A stretch of 64,000 nt of DNA from Olivibacter sp. SDN3 (GCF_014334135.1 NZ_CP060497.1:1550001-1614000); one strand, 5' to 3'; positions 36,901 to 47,636 are shown, counted from the first letter of the stretch. Notes: generated by a model from the sequence alone, not told the origin. Made by a program: numbers and translations.

Positions 36901-37674
36901 TTAATGAGCTGTTTTTTCTTTAAAGAACTTGGCATTAAAGTATTCTCTGTTCATACGCGCTATATTTGTCAATTTAATTCCGACAGGGCACTCCGCTTCA
37001 CAAGCCTTTGTTACTGTACAAGCACCAAAGCCTTCTTTATCCATTTGCTTTACCATAGCCTGTGCCCGGTCATAACGTTCTGCCTGACCTTGTGGGAGCA
37101 AAGCATACTGAGATATTTTGGCAGATACGAAGAGCATGGCAGAGGCATTTTTACAAGCAGCAACACAAGCTCCACAACCGATACAGGTCGCTGACTCAAA
37201 AGCTTCATCAGCTTTGACCTTCGGAATGGGAAGTGTATTCCCATCGGGTACACCACCGGTATTTACCGATACGTAACCGCCAGCCTGCTGGATGCGTTCA
37301 AAAGCAGTGCGATCTACGGCCAGGTCTTTGATTACCGGAAATGCAGCCGCTCTCCAAGGCTCGATAACGATGGTTTGTCCATCATGAAAGCTACGCATAT
37401 GCAGCTGGCATGTGGTTGTACCATGTTTTGGTCCGTGTGGTTGTCCGTTAATATGCAGCGAGCACATCCCACAAATTCCTTCGCGGCAATCGTGATCAAA
37501 GTATATAGGGTCTTCCCCTTTTCTCGTAAGGTCTTCGTTTACTACGTCGAGCATCTCCAAGAAAGACATGTCTGGAGAAATGTTCTTTGCTTGAATCGTA
37601 ACAAACTTACCTTTTGAATCTTCATTTTTTTGACGCCAAACTTTCAGCGTTAAGTTCATCGTGTTTTCACTCAT
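36901..37674 (-). CDS. sdhB: Succinate dehydrogenase/fumarate reductase iron-sulfur subunit
   Basis: The 257-residue subunit has the [2Fe-2S] ligands in [18 protein letters not shown] and TTTCQLHM, and the 4Fe and 3Fe cluster cysteines in [15 protein letters not shown] and [15 protein letters not shown]. It passes electrons between the flavin subunit and the membrane cytochrome. It is the last gene of the sdhCAB operon, 67 nt after sdhA. Confidence 0.96.
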   Translation of the reverse strand: MSENTMNLTLKVWRQKNEDSKGKFVTIQAKNISPDMSFLEMLDVVNEDLTRKGEDPIYFDHDCREGICGMCSLHINGQPHGPKHGTTTCQLHMRSFHDGQTIVIEPWRAAAFPVIKDLAVDRTAFERIQQAGGYVSVNTGGVPDGNTLPIPKVKADEAFESATCIGCGACVAACKNASAMLFVSAKISQYALLPQGQAERYDRAQAMVKQMDKEGFGACTVTKACEAECPVGIKLTNIARMNREYFNAKFFKEKTAH

Positions 37675-37741
37675 GATGTTATGTAATGGTGTGTTGAGTG
37701 CGTATAATATACGGGCTAAACAACACAGATTTTAAACACTC

Positions 37742-39679
37742 TTATTTATAACTTCTTTGTGTTAACTTCACGTTTTCAAAAACTAACTTTTCTTTATGGA
37801 GCGTTTCCGGTTGGTTATCACCGTTGTATTGCCAAGCTGAAACATAAGCAAAGTTTTCGTCATCGCGTTGCGCTTCTCCTTCGGGAGTGGCACTTTCTTC
37901 ACGGAAATGACCGCCACAAGATTCTGAACGATTTAATGCATCGTCAACCATAAGCTCTCCGAGTTCCAGGAAGTCGGCTACCCGGCCTGCTTTTTCAAGG
38001 GACAGGTTCAATTCTTCATTTTCTCCCAAGACGGTAACGTCATTCCAAAACTCCTCACGTAAGGCTTGAATCATCCCTTTTGCTTTTTTCAAACCAGCCT
38101 CATTACGAGCCATACCACAGTATTCCCACATAATATGCCCTAATTTTTTATGGATGTCATCAACGGTTTTAGACCCCTTTAGGCTCAACAATTTCTTGAC
38201 CTTCGTTTCCACCTCTTTACGGGCAGATTCAAATGCTGGATGGTTTTTATCCACTGGAGCAAAGCTGCCTAGGCTGGTTAAGTAATCGCCTACGGTATAA
38301 GGAATTACAAAATACCCATCAGCTAAGCCCTGCATTAGTGCAGATGCTCCCAGTCTATTGGCTCCATGATCTGAGAAGTTACATTCGCCCAAAGCATATA
38401 GTCCTGGGATACTGGTCATGAGGTTATAATCTACCCATAATCCACCCATGGTATAGTGAACCGCTGGATAAATACGCATGGGTTGTTGGTAAGGGTTCTC
38501 ATCGGTTATTTGATAATACATATCAAATAGGTTTCCGTATTTTGCTCTTACCGTGTCTTCGCCCATGCGATTAATCGCATCGGCAAAATCAAGAAATACG
38601 GCTAAGCCCGTTGTACCTACGCCCCTACCTTCATCGCACATCATTTTAGCATTACGGGAAGCAACGTCGCGAGGTACTAGGTTCCCAAAGGAAGGGTATT
38701 TACGTTCAAGAAAATAGTCTCTATCTTCTTCTTTGATATCGGTAACTTTTATTTGACCCTTTCTAAGTTTTTCAGCCGTTTCTTTTGTTTTTGGCACCCA
38801 AACTCTCCCGTCATTACGTAAAGATTCCGACATTAAGGTCAGTTTCGATTGGTGATCTCCCGTTACAGGGATACAAGTTGGGTGAATCTGCGTATAACAT
38901 GGATTTGCAAAAAAAGCACCGCGCTTATGCGCTCTCCATGCTGCGGTTACGTTACAACCCATGGCGTTTGTAGACAGGAAGAATACGTTGCCATAACCGC
39001 CTGTACAAAGTAAAACGGCGTGTCCTTCGTGCGTTTCGATAGCTCCCGTTTTCAGATCACGCGTAACGATACCTCTTGCGTGACCATCAACCATCACTAC
39101 ATCCAACATTTCGTGGCGGGTATAGGATTGTACTTTGCCTGTGTGTATTTGGCGGTTCAGTGCCGAATAAGCGCCAAGCAATAGCTGCTGTCCGGTTTGT
39201 CCACGGGCATAGAATGTACGCGATACCTGGGCACCACCAAAAGAGCGATTATCTAATAAACCGCCGTATTCCCGGGCAAAGGGAACGCCTTGTGCCACAC
39301 ACTGATCGATAATATTTACAGAAACTTCTGCCAGTCGATATACATTGGCCTCACGGGCTCTGTAATCGCCTCCTTTAATGGTGTCGTAAAATAGCCGATA
39401 TATGCTGTCACCATCATTTTGATAATTTTTAGCTGCATTTATCCCTCCTTGTGCAGCTATAGAGTGCGCGCGGCGGGGGCTGTCCTGATAGCAGAATGTT
39501 TTTACATTGTATCCAAGTTCTGCGAGTGAAGCAGCTGCAGAAGCGCCCGCTAAGCCGGTACCCACCACAATAATCGTAAATTTACGCTTATTGGCAGGAT
39601 TAACGAGCTTTAGGTTGAATTTATGTTTTGACCATTTCTCGGCTAATGGGCCTTCTGGTATTTTAGAATCTAATATCAT
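37742..39679 (-). CDS. sdhA: Succinate dehydrogenase/fumarate reductase flavoprotein subunit
   Basis: The 645-residue flavoprotein shows the FAD dinucleotide fold ([19 protein letters not shown]) and the histidine for covalent FAD in [14 protein letters not shown]. Active-site segments include [12 protein letters not shown] and [10 protein letters not shown]. Its length and the single cytochrome b partner fit the epsilon/Bacteroidota type B enzyme. It oxidises succinate to fumarate, or works in reverse. Confidence 0.96.
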   Translation of the reverse strand: MILDSKIPEGPLAEKWSKHKFNLKLVNPANKRKFTIIVVGTGLAGASAAASLAELGYNVKTFCYQDSPRRAHSIAAQGGINAAKNYQNDGDSIYRLFYDTIKGGDYRAREANVYRLAEVSVNIIDQCVAQGVPFAREYGGLLDNRSFGGAQVSRTFYARGQTGQQLLLGAYSALNRQIHTGKVQSYTRHEMLDVVMVDGHARGIVTRDLKTGAIETHEGHAVLLCTGGYGNVFFLSTNAMGCNVTAAWRAHKRGAFFANPCYTQIHPTCIPVTGDHQSKLTLMSESLRNDGRVWVPKTKETAEKLRKGQIKVTDIKEEDRDYFLERKYPSFGNLVPRDVASRNAKMMCDEGRGVGTTGLAVFLDFADAINRMGEDTVRAKYGNLFDMYYQITDENPYQQPMRIYPAVHYTMGGLWVDYNLMTSIPGLYALGECNFSDHGANRLGASALMQGLADGYFVIPYTVGDYLTSLGSFAPVDKNHPAFESARKEVETKVKKLLSLKGSKTVDDIHKKLGHIMWEYCGMARNEAGLKKAKGMIQALREEFWNDVTVLGENEELNLSLEKAGRVADFLELGELMVDDALNRSESCGGHFREESATPEGEAQRDDENFAYVSAWQYNGDNQPETLHKEKLVFENVKLTQRSYK

Positions 39680-39732
39680 TGTTATTCTATTTTTATCACA
39701 AGCTAGCGCAATAAACTACTTGTTGTGAAGAC

Positions 39733-40506
39733 TTATTTACAAAAGAAAAAATACAACGGCATAGCAGCAAATCCAATAGGAATAATGATGCCAAATGCCC
39801 AGATTGCTAAAAATCTGATGATTGGAGTATATTTTTTATGATCAAATCCAAGTGATTGGAAAGCACTTCTGAAACCATGAATCAAGTGGAAAGATAGTGC
39901 TATCATGGCCAATACATAGAAAGCCACTAATATAGGGTTCTGAAAGGCAAAGGCAACCTGTTTATATAAATCACGGGCCTTTGTTATTTCTTCCCCATCT
40001 TGAACAAACTTCTGATAATCTGAAAATTCGGCAGCGCTTAGTTCTGATGCCTGCGTATCCAATGTGTTTAAATTGGTGCGATATTCTATATATGGAACCT
40101 CATCGTTATGATATTTCCACCAAAAGTTCGACAAGTGAGTAGCAATAAAAACCAGAAGGACAGTCCCTAAGATCCCCATATTCCTAGAATTCCAGGTACT
40201 ATTCCTGTTACCTGCATAGCTCGCATAACCAACAGGGCGAGCTTTTTTGTTTTGTAAGGTTAGAATTAGTGCATAGATAGCGTGAATAATAATAGATGCA
40301 TACAATAAATATGATACCACTTTTATGGGAGCAAAGTGTGTCATGAAATAGGCATAGTCATTAAAGGCCTTACCTGCATCATCCTTAAATAATTGGAGGT
40401 TACCAATCAAGTGTACAATCAGGAACGTACATAGAAACAGTCCTGTCAAACTCATGATTAGCTTCTTGCCTAATGTGGAAGTTAATGCTTGATTAAAACT
40501 ACTCAT
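39733..40506 (-). CDS. sdhC: Succinate dehydrogenase cytochrome b subunit
   Basis: The 257-residue protein has five membrane helices and histidines for two haems, for example LIVHLIGNLQLF, YASIIIHAIYAL, IATHLSNFWWKYH and SFHLIHGFRSAF. This single diheme anchor defines type B succinate:quinone reductases. It is the first gene of the operon. Confidence 0.94.
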   Translation of the reverse strand: MSSFNQALTSTLGKKLIMSLTGLFLCTFLIVHLIGNLQLFKDDAGKAFNDYAYFMTHFAPIKVVSYLLYASIIIHAIYALILTLQNKKARPVGYASYAGNRNSTWNSRNMGILGTVLLVFIATHLSNFWWKYHNDEVPYIEYRTNLNTLDTQASELSAAEFSDYQKFVQDGEEITKARDLYKQVAFAFQNPILVAFYVLAMIALSFHLIHGFRSAFQSLGFDHKKYTPIIRFLAIWAFGIIIPIGFAAMPLYFFFCK

Positions 40507-40534
40507 TTTTTGTGTTATTTTTAATAATGGTAGG

Positions 40535-40542
40535 CAAAGCTA
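40535..40542 (-). promoter_or_regulatory. -7 element of the sdhCAB promoter
   Basis: The minus strand reads TAGCTTTG, an exact TAnnTTTG match, 29 nt before the sdhC start. The -33 position carries ATG rather than TTG. Confidence 0.55.
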
Positions 40543-40679
40543 TTTATTTGATTTAAAAATGACATAATAATATTGTGCTATTTAAGCAATTTAGAACGGT
40601 TCTAATTACAGCAAGAGAATTGTTTGATGCTGGAGAGTTATTCGCTGCAATGAAGTCGCTTCTTACCAAAGAAACGCAA

Positions 40680-40715
40680 AAAAAAGAAGGATTCCCTTTT
40701 GGAAACCCTTCTTTT
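40680..40715 (-). terminator. Terminator of the DegP gene
   Basis: Inverted repeat AAAAGAAGG (from 40682) with CCTTCTTTT (to 40715), containing an inner stem and followed on the minus strand by a long T-run. Confidence 0.8.
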
Positions 40716-40733
40716 GTATAAAGGTTATGGATT

Positions 40734-42290
40734 TTATTGTAACGGGAACCTCAGATCAACTCTTGCGCCATCTGGTGTGATACCGTTCAGTTGTAAAAGA
40801 TTGTTCTTGTTGTTGCCTAAAGCACTTTCTACTTCGTCAACATTACTTACGGCTCTACCATTGATAGCCGTAATGATTAATCCGCGAGGAACATCATACA
40901 TGTCAAATAAACCGCCGCGACGTACTTCAGAAACGACTACACCAGAATTAATCTTATGTTGTTTCTTTTGTGCATCTGTTGCAGGAATAAAGCCCGCCCC
41001 GAGTTTATTATATAACTCTGCAGTGCTCCGCTTTTCGCTTTCGCTCTCTTTTTCAGACTTGTTCTCTTCTTCTCCTTTCAGCGTAACAGTTACATCTTTT
41101 TCTTTACCGTCGCGTTTATAAGTGAGTTTTACCTTATCTCCCGGGCGTAAGCGGGCAACGCGTTCCTGTAAATCTGGGCTGGAGTATATCACGTTACCAT
41201 CTATTTTCGTGATGATATCTCCCTTTTTCAAGCCGGCGGCAGCTCCTCCTCCTCCTGGGATTACGCTATTAACATACAAGCCATTAATTTCATCTACACC
41301 TAACTGTTTGGCAACATCGGTATCCAGCTCTTGGAAGGTAACGCCCACATAACCACGTTTGACACTTCCGAATTTCACAAAATCATCAGCTATCTTTTTT
41401 ACGAGATTTACCGGAATAGCAAAGCCATACCCCGCATAATAGCCGCTTTGAGACATGATAGCTGCGTTAATACCAACCAACTCTCCATTGGCATTTACCA
41501 ATGCTCCACCACTGTTCCCACGGTTGATGACAGCATCAGTCTGTATGAAAGATTCTACGGCAGAACTTGCTGGAAGATTGTCCGGGTCAGCTCCCTCTTG
41601 TTGCCAACGCTGGTATTGTTCCTGTCGTTGCTGATCGGCTAAGATACCGATAGCACGGCCTTTGGCACTTACAATACCAGCCGTTACGGTAGATTGAAGG
41701 CCCATAGGATATCCCACAGCAAGTACCCATTCACCAATATTGACTTCGTCAGAATTGCCGAGCTTTACTATGGGTAAGCCAGTTGCATTTACTTTAATTA
41801 AAGCGAGGTCAGTATTCGGGTCTCTTCCGATAACTTTAGCATCGTATACTTTCTTGTTGGTTAATTCTACCGCAATTTTATCAGCATTTTCCACTACATG
41901 GTTGTTTGTTACAATATAACCGTCAGCAGAAATAATTACACCCGAACCAGAAGCTCTTTGAGGTTGTTGTTGTTGTCTTTGACGGCCACGTGGAGCCCCA
42001 AAAAATTCTTCAAACATGTCTTGAAACGGATCGCTTCCGCGCTGATTGCCAGAACGCTCATAAGTGGTCTTGATGTGTACTACAGCCGGACTAACGGCGG
42101 CGGCCGCTTGTGTGAAATCTAAATTTCCTGTAGAAGCACTGATATCGCTTGGGTTATTGGCGTAATGTATTTGTTGCCGTTCTTCAAACGACAGTTGGTT
42201 ACCTTGCTTTTTTTCTAAGAGCTTGTAACCACCTACGGCTACTGCTCCGCCAATCAGTGCTGTAAGTAACGTTAATCCTATTTTTTTCAT
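40734..42290 (-). CDS. degP: DegP/HtrA-type periplasmic serine protease
   Basis: The 518-residue protein has an N-terminal signal anchor, a trypsin-like domain with the triad H131 (TNNHVVENAD), D161 (NTDLALIKV) and S260 (NRGNSGGALVN), then two PDZ domains (about 310-400 and 440-510). A Gln/Arg-rich loop (RGRQRQQQQP) sits in the LA-loop region. It degrades or refolds damaged envelope proteins. It is a single-gene unit with its own promoter and terminator. Confidence 0.95.
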   Translation of the reverse strand: MKKIGLTLLTALIGGAVAVGGYKLLEKKQGNQLSFEERQQIHYANNPSDISASTGNLDFTQAAAAVSPAVVHIKTTYERSGNQRGSDPFQDMFEEFFGAPRGRQRQQQQPQRASGSGVIISADGYIVTNNHVVENADKIAVELTNKKVYDAKVIGRDPNTDLALIKVNATGLPIVKLGNSDEVNIGEWVLAVGYPMGLQSTVTAGIVSAKGRAIGILADQQRQEQYQRWQQEGADPDNLPASSAVESFIQTDAVINRGNSGGALVNANGELVGINAAIMSQSGYYAGYGFAIPVNLVKKIADDFVKFGSVKRGYVGVTFQELDTDVAKQLGVDEINGLYVNSVIPGGGGAAAGLKKGDIITKIDGNVIYSSPDLQERVARLRPGDKVKLTYKRDGKEKDVTVTLKGEEENKSEKESESEKRSTAELYNKLGAGFIPATDAQKKQHKINSGVVVSEVRRGGLFDMYDVPRGLIITAINGRAVSNVDEVESALGNNKNNLLQLNGITPDGARVDLRFPLQ

Positions 42291-42450
42291 TTTCTATTAA
42301 TTAATTTAAGCGGTTGTTAATTTTTTGAAGAGCTGTTTTAATGCTAGCCGTCCTTTCTTATTGTCTTTTTCTGAAGGTAGCAATCACCACATTTTAGCCC
42401 TTATAGTTGTTTTAGTTTTCCAGCTTACAAACTTTCATTTTTGTTTCTTC

Positions 42451-42482
42451 CAAAAGTAATACCATTTGCCACTTAAAGACAA
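42451..42482 (-). promoter_or_regulatory. Promoter of degP
   Basis: The minus strand has TTG at 42480-42482, a 21-nt spacer and TACTTTTG at 42451-42458. This implies a leader of about 150 nt. The rest of the 348-nt gap before the DUF3109 gene shows no gene. Confidence 0.7.
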
Positions 42483-42638
42483 ATTTTTGGCTTCTCTTTT
42501 CTGTTAAAAAATGTTAAAGAAAACGCAAATAACCTTGTGTTATATGCAATTTTACAAAAAGCTTATACAAGGCCGCTTTTGGTCGATAACTCTTTTTCCA
42601 ACTTGGAAACGTGTCGAGAGAGGTTTAGGCGTTGAATA

Positions 42639-43211
42639 TTATGTTGTCTCAGCTGCCGCAGCCTCCTCAAGTTCTTTGTACCAGGACTCACCATACTTGC
42701 GGATAAGCGGTTCTTTTAGGAAACTGTATATGGGAACCTTCAATTCTCTGCCAAAAGAGCAGGCGTCATGACAGATGTGCCATCGATCGTAGTTGAGTAC
42801 ATCAAACTCAGGGTATTTAGTAGTTCTTATAGGGTATAAGTGGCAAGAAATGGGCTTTTTCCAAGATGTATGACCTTGTTCATAGGCTATTTCTATCGCA
42901 CATTTTGTAATACCGTTTTCCCAGGTAACATATGCACATTCTTTATTACCATCAACACAGGGAGTCGTTAAGTCACCATCGACGTCTACAACGTGGGTTC
43001 CTGCCATCTCTATTGTCTCTATCCCTCTTTCTGTCATAAATGGCTTAACCTTGGGATAAATCTCTCGTAATACAGCTAATTCATCTCGCTCAAGGGGGGC
43101 ACCTGAATCGCCTTCTACACAACAGGCTCCCTTGCATTTATGAAGGTTACATACAAAGTTTTCTTTGATTATTTCTTCATTTACCAGCACATCTGCTACT
43201 TCGATCATCAT
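42639..43211 (-). CDS. DUF3109 family protein (cysteine-rich, YkgJ-related)
   Basis: The 190-residue protein has many conserved cysteines: NLHKCKGACCVEGDSGAPL, TPCVDGNKECAYV, TKCAIE, SCHLYPIR and CHDACSFG. This pattern resembles the putative zinc- or iron-cluster family YkgJ and is typical of DUF3109. Function is unknown, but metal or cluster binding is likely. It is the most downstream gene of the minus-strand envelope group. Confidence 0.85.
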   Translation of the reverse strand: MMIEVADVLVNEEIIKENFVCNLHKCKGACCVEGDSGAPLERDELAVLREIYPKVKPFMTERGIETIEMAGTHVVDVDGDLTTPCVDGNKECAYVTWENGITKCAIEIAYEQGHTSWKKPISCHLYPIRTTKYPEFDVLNYDRWHICHDACSFGRELKVPIYSFLKEPLIRKYGESWYKELEEAAAAETT

Positions 43212-43269
43212 ATCTTATACTGTTAACTATTTTCACAAAAGCTGTTAATAGGTATTTGTGGCTTTTTGT

Positions 43270-44055
43270 TTATTTTGTGGTTTTTAACGGGTGTTTCAAT
43301 CCCTTTACGTTGGTAAGCTCAAGAGTAACAGAACCTATAAGGATGTCGACTTGTGCTTTTACAGGTATCCGGTTACCATCATCTGTAACCCATAAGTATA
43401 ACTTGCTGTTCTTTTTAAAAACGCGCCCTGGTTCTAATGAAGGACTAAACTTTAAGCATTTGAGTGTTCCGAGGGCCGTCTTGATATTTTCTTTTCCCAG
43501 ATAGGTAATATCAAGATAGGTTACGGTATCTTTTAAAAAGTAAGAAATTTTAAAAGACTGTCCCTCTTTGATATTGGTTAAGTCCAGTGCTCTGGAAAAG
43601 TAATAAGCAGACAACAGGTCAAAGGTTTGTGACTCTTTTGCATCGAAGTTTCCACGGGTGGCTTCTATTTTCTTTTTATGCTGATAAAAACGAATTTTAT
43701 CATTTCGTCTATATTTTCCCTCTCGTATATCTTCACTAAAAAAGTAAGGAAGATACGTCTGCTGGTCAATGTAGGAGTCATATTGATCTCTTATATTATA
43801 AAAAACACTAAAAGCTTTGGATGTTTTTCCCACAGCATTGAGATGATAAGTTGGTTTACCTTCGAAAGTTAAATCAGACGGCATCACTTTTAATACGCCT
43901 TCGGCAGCCGAAATAAAACCATATTTCAATTTATAGGTTAATTCTTCGCCCGGCTCAAAAACACTGGTTTTTAAATAAGGCAAAGTTTGGGAAAAAGCAC
44001 CGTTAATTGTAATAATAAAGAGTGCTATTAAAGAAAAAAGGGTGTTTTTCATCAT
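43270..44055 (-). CDS. DUF3108 family secreted protein
   Basis: The 261-residue protein has a signal peptide ending ...NGAFSQ and a beta-rich body with FEPGEELTYKLKYGFISAAEGVL, LWVTDDGNRIPVKAQV and a final IGSVTLELTNVKG strand (cores GEELTYKLKYGFISAAE and VTDDGNRIPVKA), the hallmarks of DUF3108. Relatives are periplasmic or surface proteins of unknown function. It lies 58 nt upstream of the DUF3109 gene. Confidence 0.82.
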   Translation of the reverse strand: MMKNTLFSLIALFIITINGAFSQTLPYLKTSVFEPGEELTYKLKYGFISAAEGVLKVMPSDLTFEGKPTYHLNAVGKTSKAFSVFYNIRDQYDSYIDQQTYLPYFFSEDIREGKYRRNDKIRFYQHKKKIEATRGNFDAKESQTFDLLSAYYFSRALDLTNIKEGQSFKISYFLKDTVTYLDITYLGKENIKTALGTLKCLKFSPSLEPGRVFKKNSKLYLWVTDDGNRIPVKAQVDILIGSVTLELTNVKGLKHPLKTTK

Positions 44056-44090
44056 TTCTACGTCTTGGCATTTATTAAAATGCGTACGAC

Positions 44091-44606
44091 TTATGTTTTA
44101 CGCTTAAAAATAGGCACCGTTGAGCACGGTTCTCCATACATGATGCTTTTTGCAACTTTTGATAATTTATAAGCAAAATTTACGAAAGCGGATTCCGGAA
44201 TTTTAATGTCGCCACAGCCCTTTACCACTACACGTTGATCTCGAAATTGTTCCATATCCAGTCGACTGAGCGCTCGCTCGAAAAGGATATCTTCAAAGCT
44301 TTCCTTATTACCGAAGAAGAGTTCGTTCACGTAAGGTTCTAACTTGTTGGCTAACAACATGTATGCCCACGTTGGTACAATGGCGTCGGCAGAGCACGTA
44401 ATAAGCACATTTTTTCCCGTATATTTTGACCAATCGTTTTCTTTAACGAAAGCTCTGAATTCTTTTTCACGTAAAATAAGACCTTGAAATAAATTATCTT
44501 TAATGTCATAAATCGCTATTCCGGCATTTGATTTTAGCACGGCTAAATCAAATGTAAATAAACCGCTGTTCGCAACTTTGTTGACTATATTTTCCTGGAT
44601 TTCCAT
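44091..44606 (-). CDS. DUF2480 family protein
   Basis: I choose the ATG at 44606 (MEIQENIVNKVANSGL), because an AGGA/GGAGG-like site lies just upstream within the longer frame. The 171-residue soluble protein has the FVKENDWSKYTGKNVLIT and CSADAIVPTWAYMLLANKL segments (cores WSKYTGKNVLI and IVPTWAYMLL) of DUF2480. The VVVKGCGDIKIPESAFV motif contains its conserved cysteine. Function is unknown; the family seems confined to Bacteroidota. Confidence 0.8.
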   Translation of the reverse strand: MEIQENIVNKVANSGLFTFDLAVLKSNAGIAIYDIKDNLFQGLILREKEFRAFVKENDWSKYTGKNVLITCSADAIVPTWAYMLLANKLEPYVNELFFGNKESFEDILFERALSRLDMEQFRDQRVVVKGCGDIKIPESAFVNFAYKLSKVAKSIMYGEPCSTVPIFKRKT

Positions 44607-44630
44607 ACCATTCCTCCAATTCATTAAACG

Positions 44631-44667
44631 AAAAAATCCGGATAAGGTTTAAAATACTTATCCGGAT
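44631..44667 (-). terminator. Terminator of the PpiD gene
   Basis: ATCCGGATAAG (44636-44646) pairs with CTTATCCGGAT (44657-44667). On the minus strand it is followed by a six-T run. It separates ppiD from the DUF2480 gene. Confidence 0.9.
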
Positions 44668-44689
44668 GCAAAGGTATAAATAAATCTGC

Positions 44690-46795
44690 TTAATAGAATC
44701 TAACTCTATTGTCTGTAATGTCGGCTTTATCTAATAATGCTTGAAAAGCTTGGTTTGCCGCACGCTGTTTAACCTGTTGGCCGACCTGTTGTTTTTGACG
44801 ATCGATATTATCAAGCGCAGGTGGGTTCACAAAATCATTGACCTCAATTACATAAACACCCTGCGTTCCCTCAATCACCTTAGAAAGCTGCTTGGGCTGT
44901 AAACCGAATGCTGTACCTACGACTTTGTCCTCTTGGGCAACACCGGGAATAATAGGATTTGCAAAAACGATGTTCTGTTCTGCTTTTGCTGTTTTTCCCA
45001 CTTTTTTCGCTACCTCATCAATACTTTTCGCACCCTTTAAAGCGTCATTTAGTTGCTGCTCAAGCTTGGCCGCTTTTACCTTATTGATTACGGCAGGTTC
45101 GATTTCTTTCTTTACATCGCTCAGTGCTAGCTGGCCTTTCGGACGAATACTTGTTATCCGGGCAACTACATACTGATTTTCGAGCTCATAAACTTTATCA
45201 CTTAACTCCCCTTTTTCTGCTTTGAAGGCCCACTTAACAAGCTCTCTCGGCGACGATAGGTTTTGGATCTGGGGCTGCATAGGCGCAATGTCGTCTGCAA
45301 CTTCAACCGTCAGGCCCGCTTTTTTCGCATCATCCGCGAAACTTTTGCCGTTGGTGCTACCGAAGAAGCTTGAAGCCTTATTGTATGCGGCTCGCAATGT
45401 CTCGTTGCTACTGGCAACACTTTTATCAATAAGCACAGCTTTTACAACTTTCGACATGCCTTTTTGAGCGTCTACTTTAATAACGTGAACGCCGTATTGC
45501 GTGTTCAATACGAATATGTCGCCCGGCTTAGCGTCAAAAACCGCATCTTCAAAGGCCGGAATCATGTTTCCTCTGGCAAATGTCCCTAATTCTCCACCAT
45601 TATCTTTGGTACCGTCGGTTCCAAACTCAACAGCCAATGCTGCAAAGCTTGCACCGTCTACCAGTAGATTTTTAATTGAATCTGCCTTTGCTTGTGCTTT
45701 GTCAATTCCTCCTTCCATCGTTGGATTCAATAAGATATGACGGGCGGTCACAGAGTCTGGACTATTACGTACATCGATGACCTTAGCAGACTCATACACC
45801 CCATCCGAATAAACTGGACCAACTGTCGTACCTTTAGCTGCGCTAAATACCAAGGAGTCCAAGACTGGGGAAAGTGTACCTTTTTTGATATATGCTATAG
45901 GTCGTTTTTGTTCTGAGTTAGAAACAGCAAACAACGAATCATTGGTTGTTTTAGCCAGTTCTTCAGTCAATTTACTGATGGTTTCCTTCGCTAATGCCGT
46001 ATCCTGTGCGGTAGGCTGCGCGTCGAATACCACATATTCAAAAGAGCGCGTCTCCATATCATTTTTAAATGATGCTTTATGCTCATTGTAATATTTTTGA
46101 TAATCAGCATCTGTCGGTTTTACATCGTTATCCTGAACAGCAGCGTAATCCAACAAAACATAACTGAAATTGGCTATTTTATTTCGTTGGTTATAATCTT
46201 CGTTTGCTTCTAAAGAAGTTACATAGATACTGTTTTGGATGAGGTTGTTATACTTTTCCTGCAAGCGATTGTCGCGCATAGCCATCAAAAAGCTACTCCA
46301 TTGTTGGCTTAATTCACTGTTAGCGGGCTCGTTGCCTATATTTGTAAGAAATTGGTTGAGTTGCTCCCGATCTACCTCGCCAGTTTGTGGGTTGCCAAAA
46401 TTCTGTACAATCATGGGCGACGGATTCTTGCCAGACACCATATCATTCAGCTCGTTTCTTCCCACACCCAGACCGATCATTTCAAGCTCTTTGTCTAATA
46501 ATAGGCGTCTTAAGTTCTGGTTCCACGCATCCTCAACAGCATAGGCTGTCATTTGCGGGCTCATATTACCACCCATCTGCTGCCGCATGTTATCGGTGCT
46601 CTGTTCTACCTGTTGGTTAAATTCCTGGTAAGATAGCGATTCACCGTTTATATTTCCCACCTCGTTTTGGTGTGAAGCCCAAAAGGGTGTTCCGAAACGA
46701 ATAACATCCCCTAATAAAAATGCTACAATTGCTAAACCGATAATTACTACGATGATTATTCCCGCTCGGTTTCGCAAAAAGGTCATTAATCCCAT
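44690..46795 (-). CDS. PpiD/SurA-type membrane-anchored peptidyl-prolyl isomerase
   Basis: The 701-residue protein has one membrane helix (about 12-30), a SurA-N-like chaperone region and a central parvulin (rotamase) domain near residues 350-440 (TARHILLNP, GGELGTFARGNMIPAFEDAVF with core GELGTFARGNMIPAFE, YGVHVIKVD). The C-terminal 250 residues contain a second, degenerate rotamase-like part. It would assist folding of proteins leaving the Sec channel. It is the last gene before a strong terminator, downstream of the LptC-like gene. Confidence 0.88.
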   Translation of the reverse strand: MGLMTFLRNRAGIIIVVIIGLAIVAFLLGDVIRFGTPFWASHQNEVGNINGESLSYQEFNQQVEQSTDNMRQQMGGNMSPQMTAYAVEDAWNQNLRRLLLDKELEMIGLGVGRNELNDMVSGKNPSPMIVQNFGNPQTGEVDREQLNQFLTNIGNEPANSELSQQWSSFLMAMRDNRLQEKYNNLIQNSIYVTSLEANEDYNQRNKIANFSYVLLDYAAVQDNDVKPTDADYQKYYNEHKASFKNDMETRSFEYVVFDAQPTAQDTALAKETISKLTEELAKTTNDSLFAVSNSEQKRPIAYIKKGTLSPVLDSLVFSAAKGTTVGPVYSDGVYESAKVIDVRNSPDSVTARHILLNPTMEGGIDKAQAKADSIKNLLVDGASFAALAVEFGTDGTKDNGGELGTFARGNMIPAFEDAVFDAKPGDIFVLNTQYGVHVIKVDAQKGMSKVVKAVLIDKSVASSNETLRAAYNKASSFFGSTNGKSFADDAKKAGLTVEVADDIAPMQPQIQNLSSPRELVKWAFKAEKGELSDKVYELENQYVVARITSIRPKGQLALSDVKKEIEPAVINKVKAAKLEQQLNDALKGAKSIDEVAKKVGKTAKAEQNIVFANPIIPGVAQEDKVVGTAFGLQPKQLSKVIEGTQGVYVIEVNDFVNPPALDNIDRQKQQVGQQVKQRAANQAFQALLDKADITDNRVRFY

Positions 46796-47003
46796 ATGCT
46801 GTTTATACTAAATTGATTTAAGTTTTTTTGAATTTATAGTTATTTGCTTTCTAAGTGTTTAAAAATAAAAATGTCAATTTTTTAAACGAGGGCGCAAGAT
46901 ACAACTTTTACTAAAAAAATAATAGGTTTTTCCACGAGAATAATTATTCGGGGACAGCGTACATTATCTCTCCCTTTGTAAATAATGCGTGTTGCGTCAC
47001 GCA

Positions 47004-47606
47004 CTAAAAACCATCTTCCTCCTTCACATTGTACACGCCTCTTGCACCATTGATTTTCCTGTTATCAAAATTTTCATCCGCTTCAAAATAGTTTCCCTCT
47101 AACATACTACCGTCCGGACTGGTAATGGTAAGCGGCAATTTGTTATAGAAAATACGTTTATCATTATCCCAGAAGAGCTCTTCAGATTTAAAGATTGTTC
47201 CATCGGCCATGGTCACCACCACATCATGTCTAAGTTCTACCAGGTTCTTTTTTTCAAAATATAATCCGTACTTCGAGGTCACCCGACGTTCTTCCTTTTT
47301 GTCTTTATCATAAAAAATTAGCAAAACGTCCTTCGGAAATTCATAAAAGGGGCTATCCACATTGTGCTTGATCATTTCTGTAGAGATCAATTTCGCCTTC
47401 ACAACAGCCGAATCGCTATACAGTACAGAAACACCGTAGGAGATATCTATAGGTTCTTCGGCATCAATATTGGCAATACGCTCTACTTCTTTAAGGTCAT
47501 TTTCACATGAGCTGAAGAAAATTAAGGCCAAAAACAGACCAACCATAACGTTTGGAAGGGTTATGGTTGGTATATAACTGTAGCTATGGATGATTTTTGT
47601 TATCAT
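47004..47606 (-). CDS. lptC: LptC-like lipopolysaccharide export lipoprotein
   Basis: The 200-residue product (or 180 from the ATG at 47546) has a hydrophobic segment ending in a lipobox-like FFSSC, so it is probably a lipoprotein. The mature part is the LptC/OstA-like beta-jellyroll: GVSVLYSDSAVVKAKLISTEM, SKYGLYFEKKNLVELRHDVVV and GTIFKSEELFWDNDKRIFY (cores YSDSAVVKAKL, KKNLVELRHDVVV, KSEELFWDNDKRIF). It would bridge LPS between inner and outer membranes. The start is uncertain. Confidence 0.8.
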   Translation of the reverse strand: MITKIIHSYSYIPTITLPNVMVGLFLALIFFSSCENDLKEVERIANIDAEEPIDISYGVSVLYSDSAVVKAKLISTEMIKHNVDSPFYEFPKDVLLIFYDKDKKEERRVTSKYGLYFEKKNLVELRHDVVVTMADGTIFKSEELFWDNDKRIFYNKLPLTITSPDGSMLEGNYFEADENFDNRKINGARGVYNVKEEDGF

Positions 47607-47636
47607 CGGGTATTAATACGTATCCCCTCCTTTGTC

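Noticed and set aside
42511-42771. 86-codon plus-strand frame
   Set aside because: It overlaps the 3' end of the DUF3109 gene on the opposite strand, has no domain features and repeats an antisense serine/alanine run.
44669-44676. TACCTTTG on the minus strand before the DUF2480 gene
   Set aside because: It matches the -7 consensus, but a transcript from it would begin inside the strong ppiD terminator hairpin and no -33 element is present.
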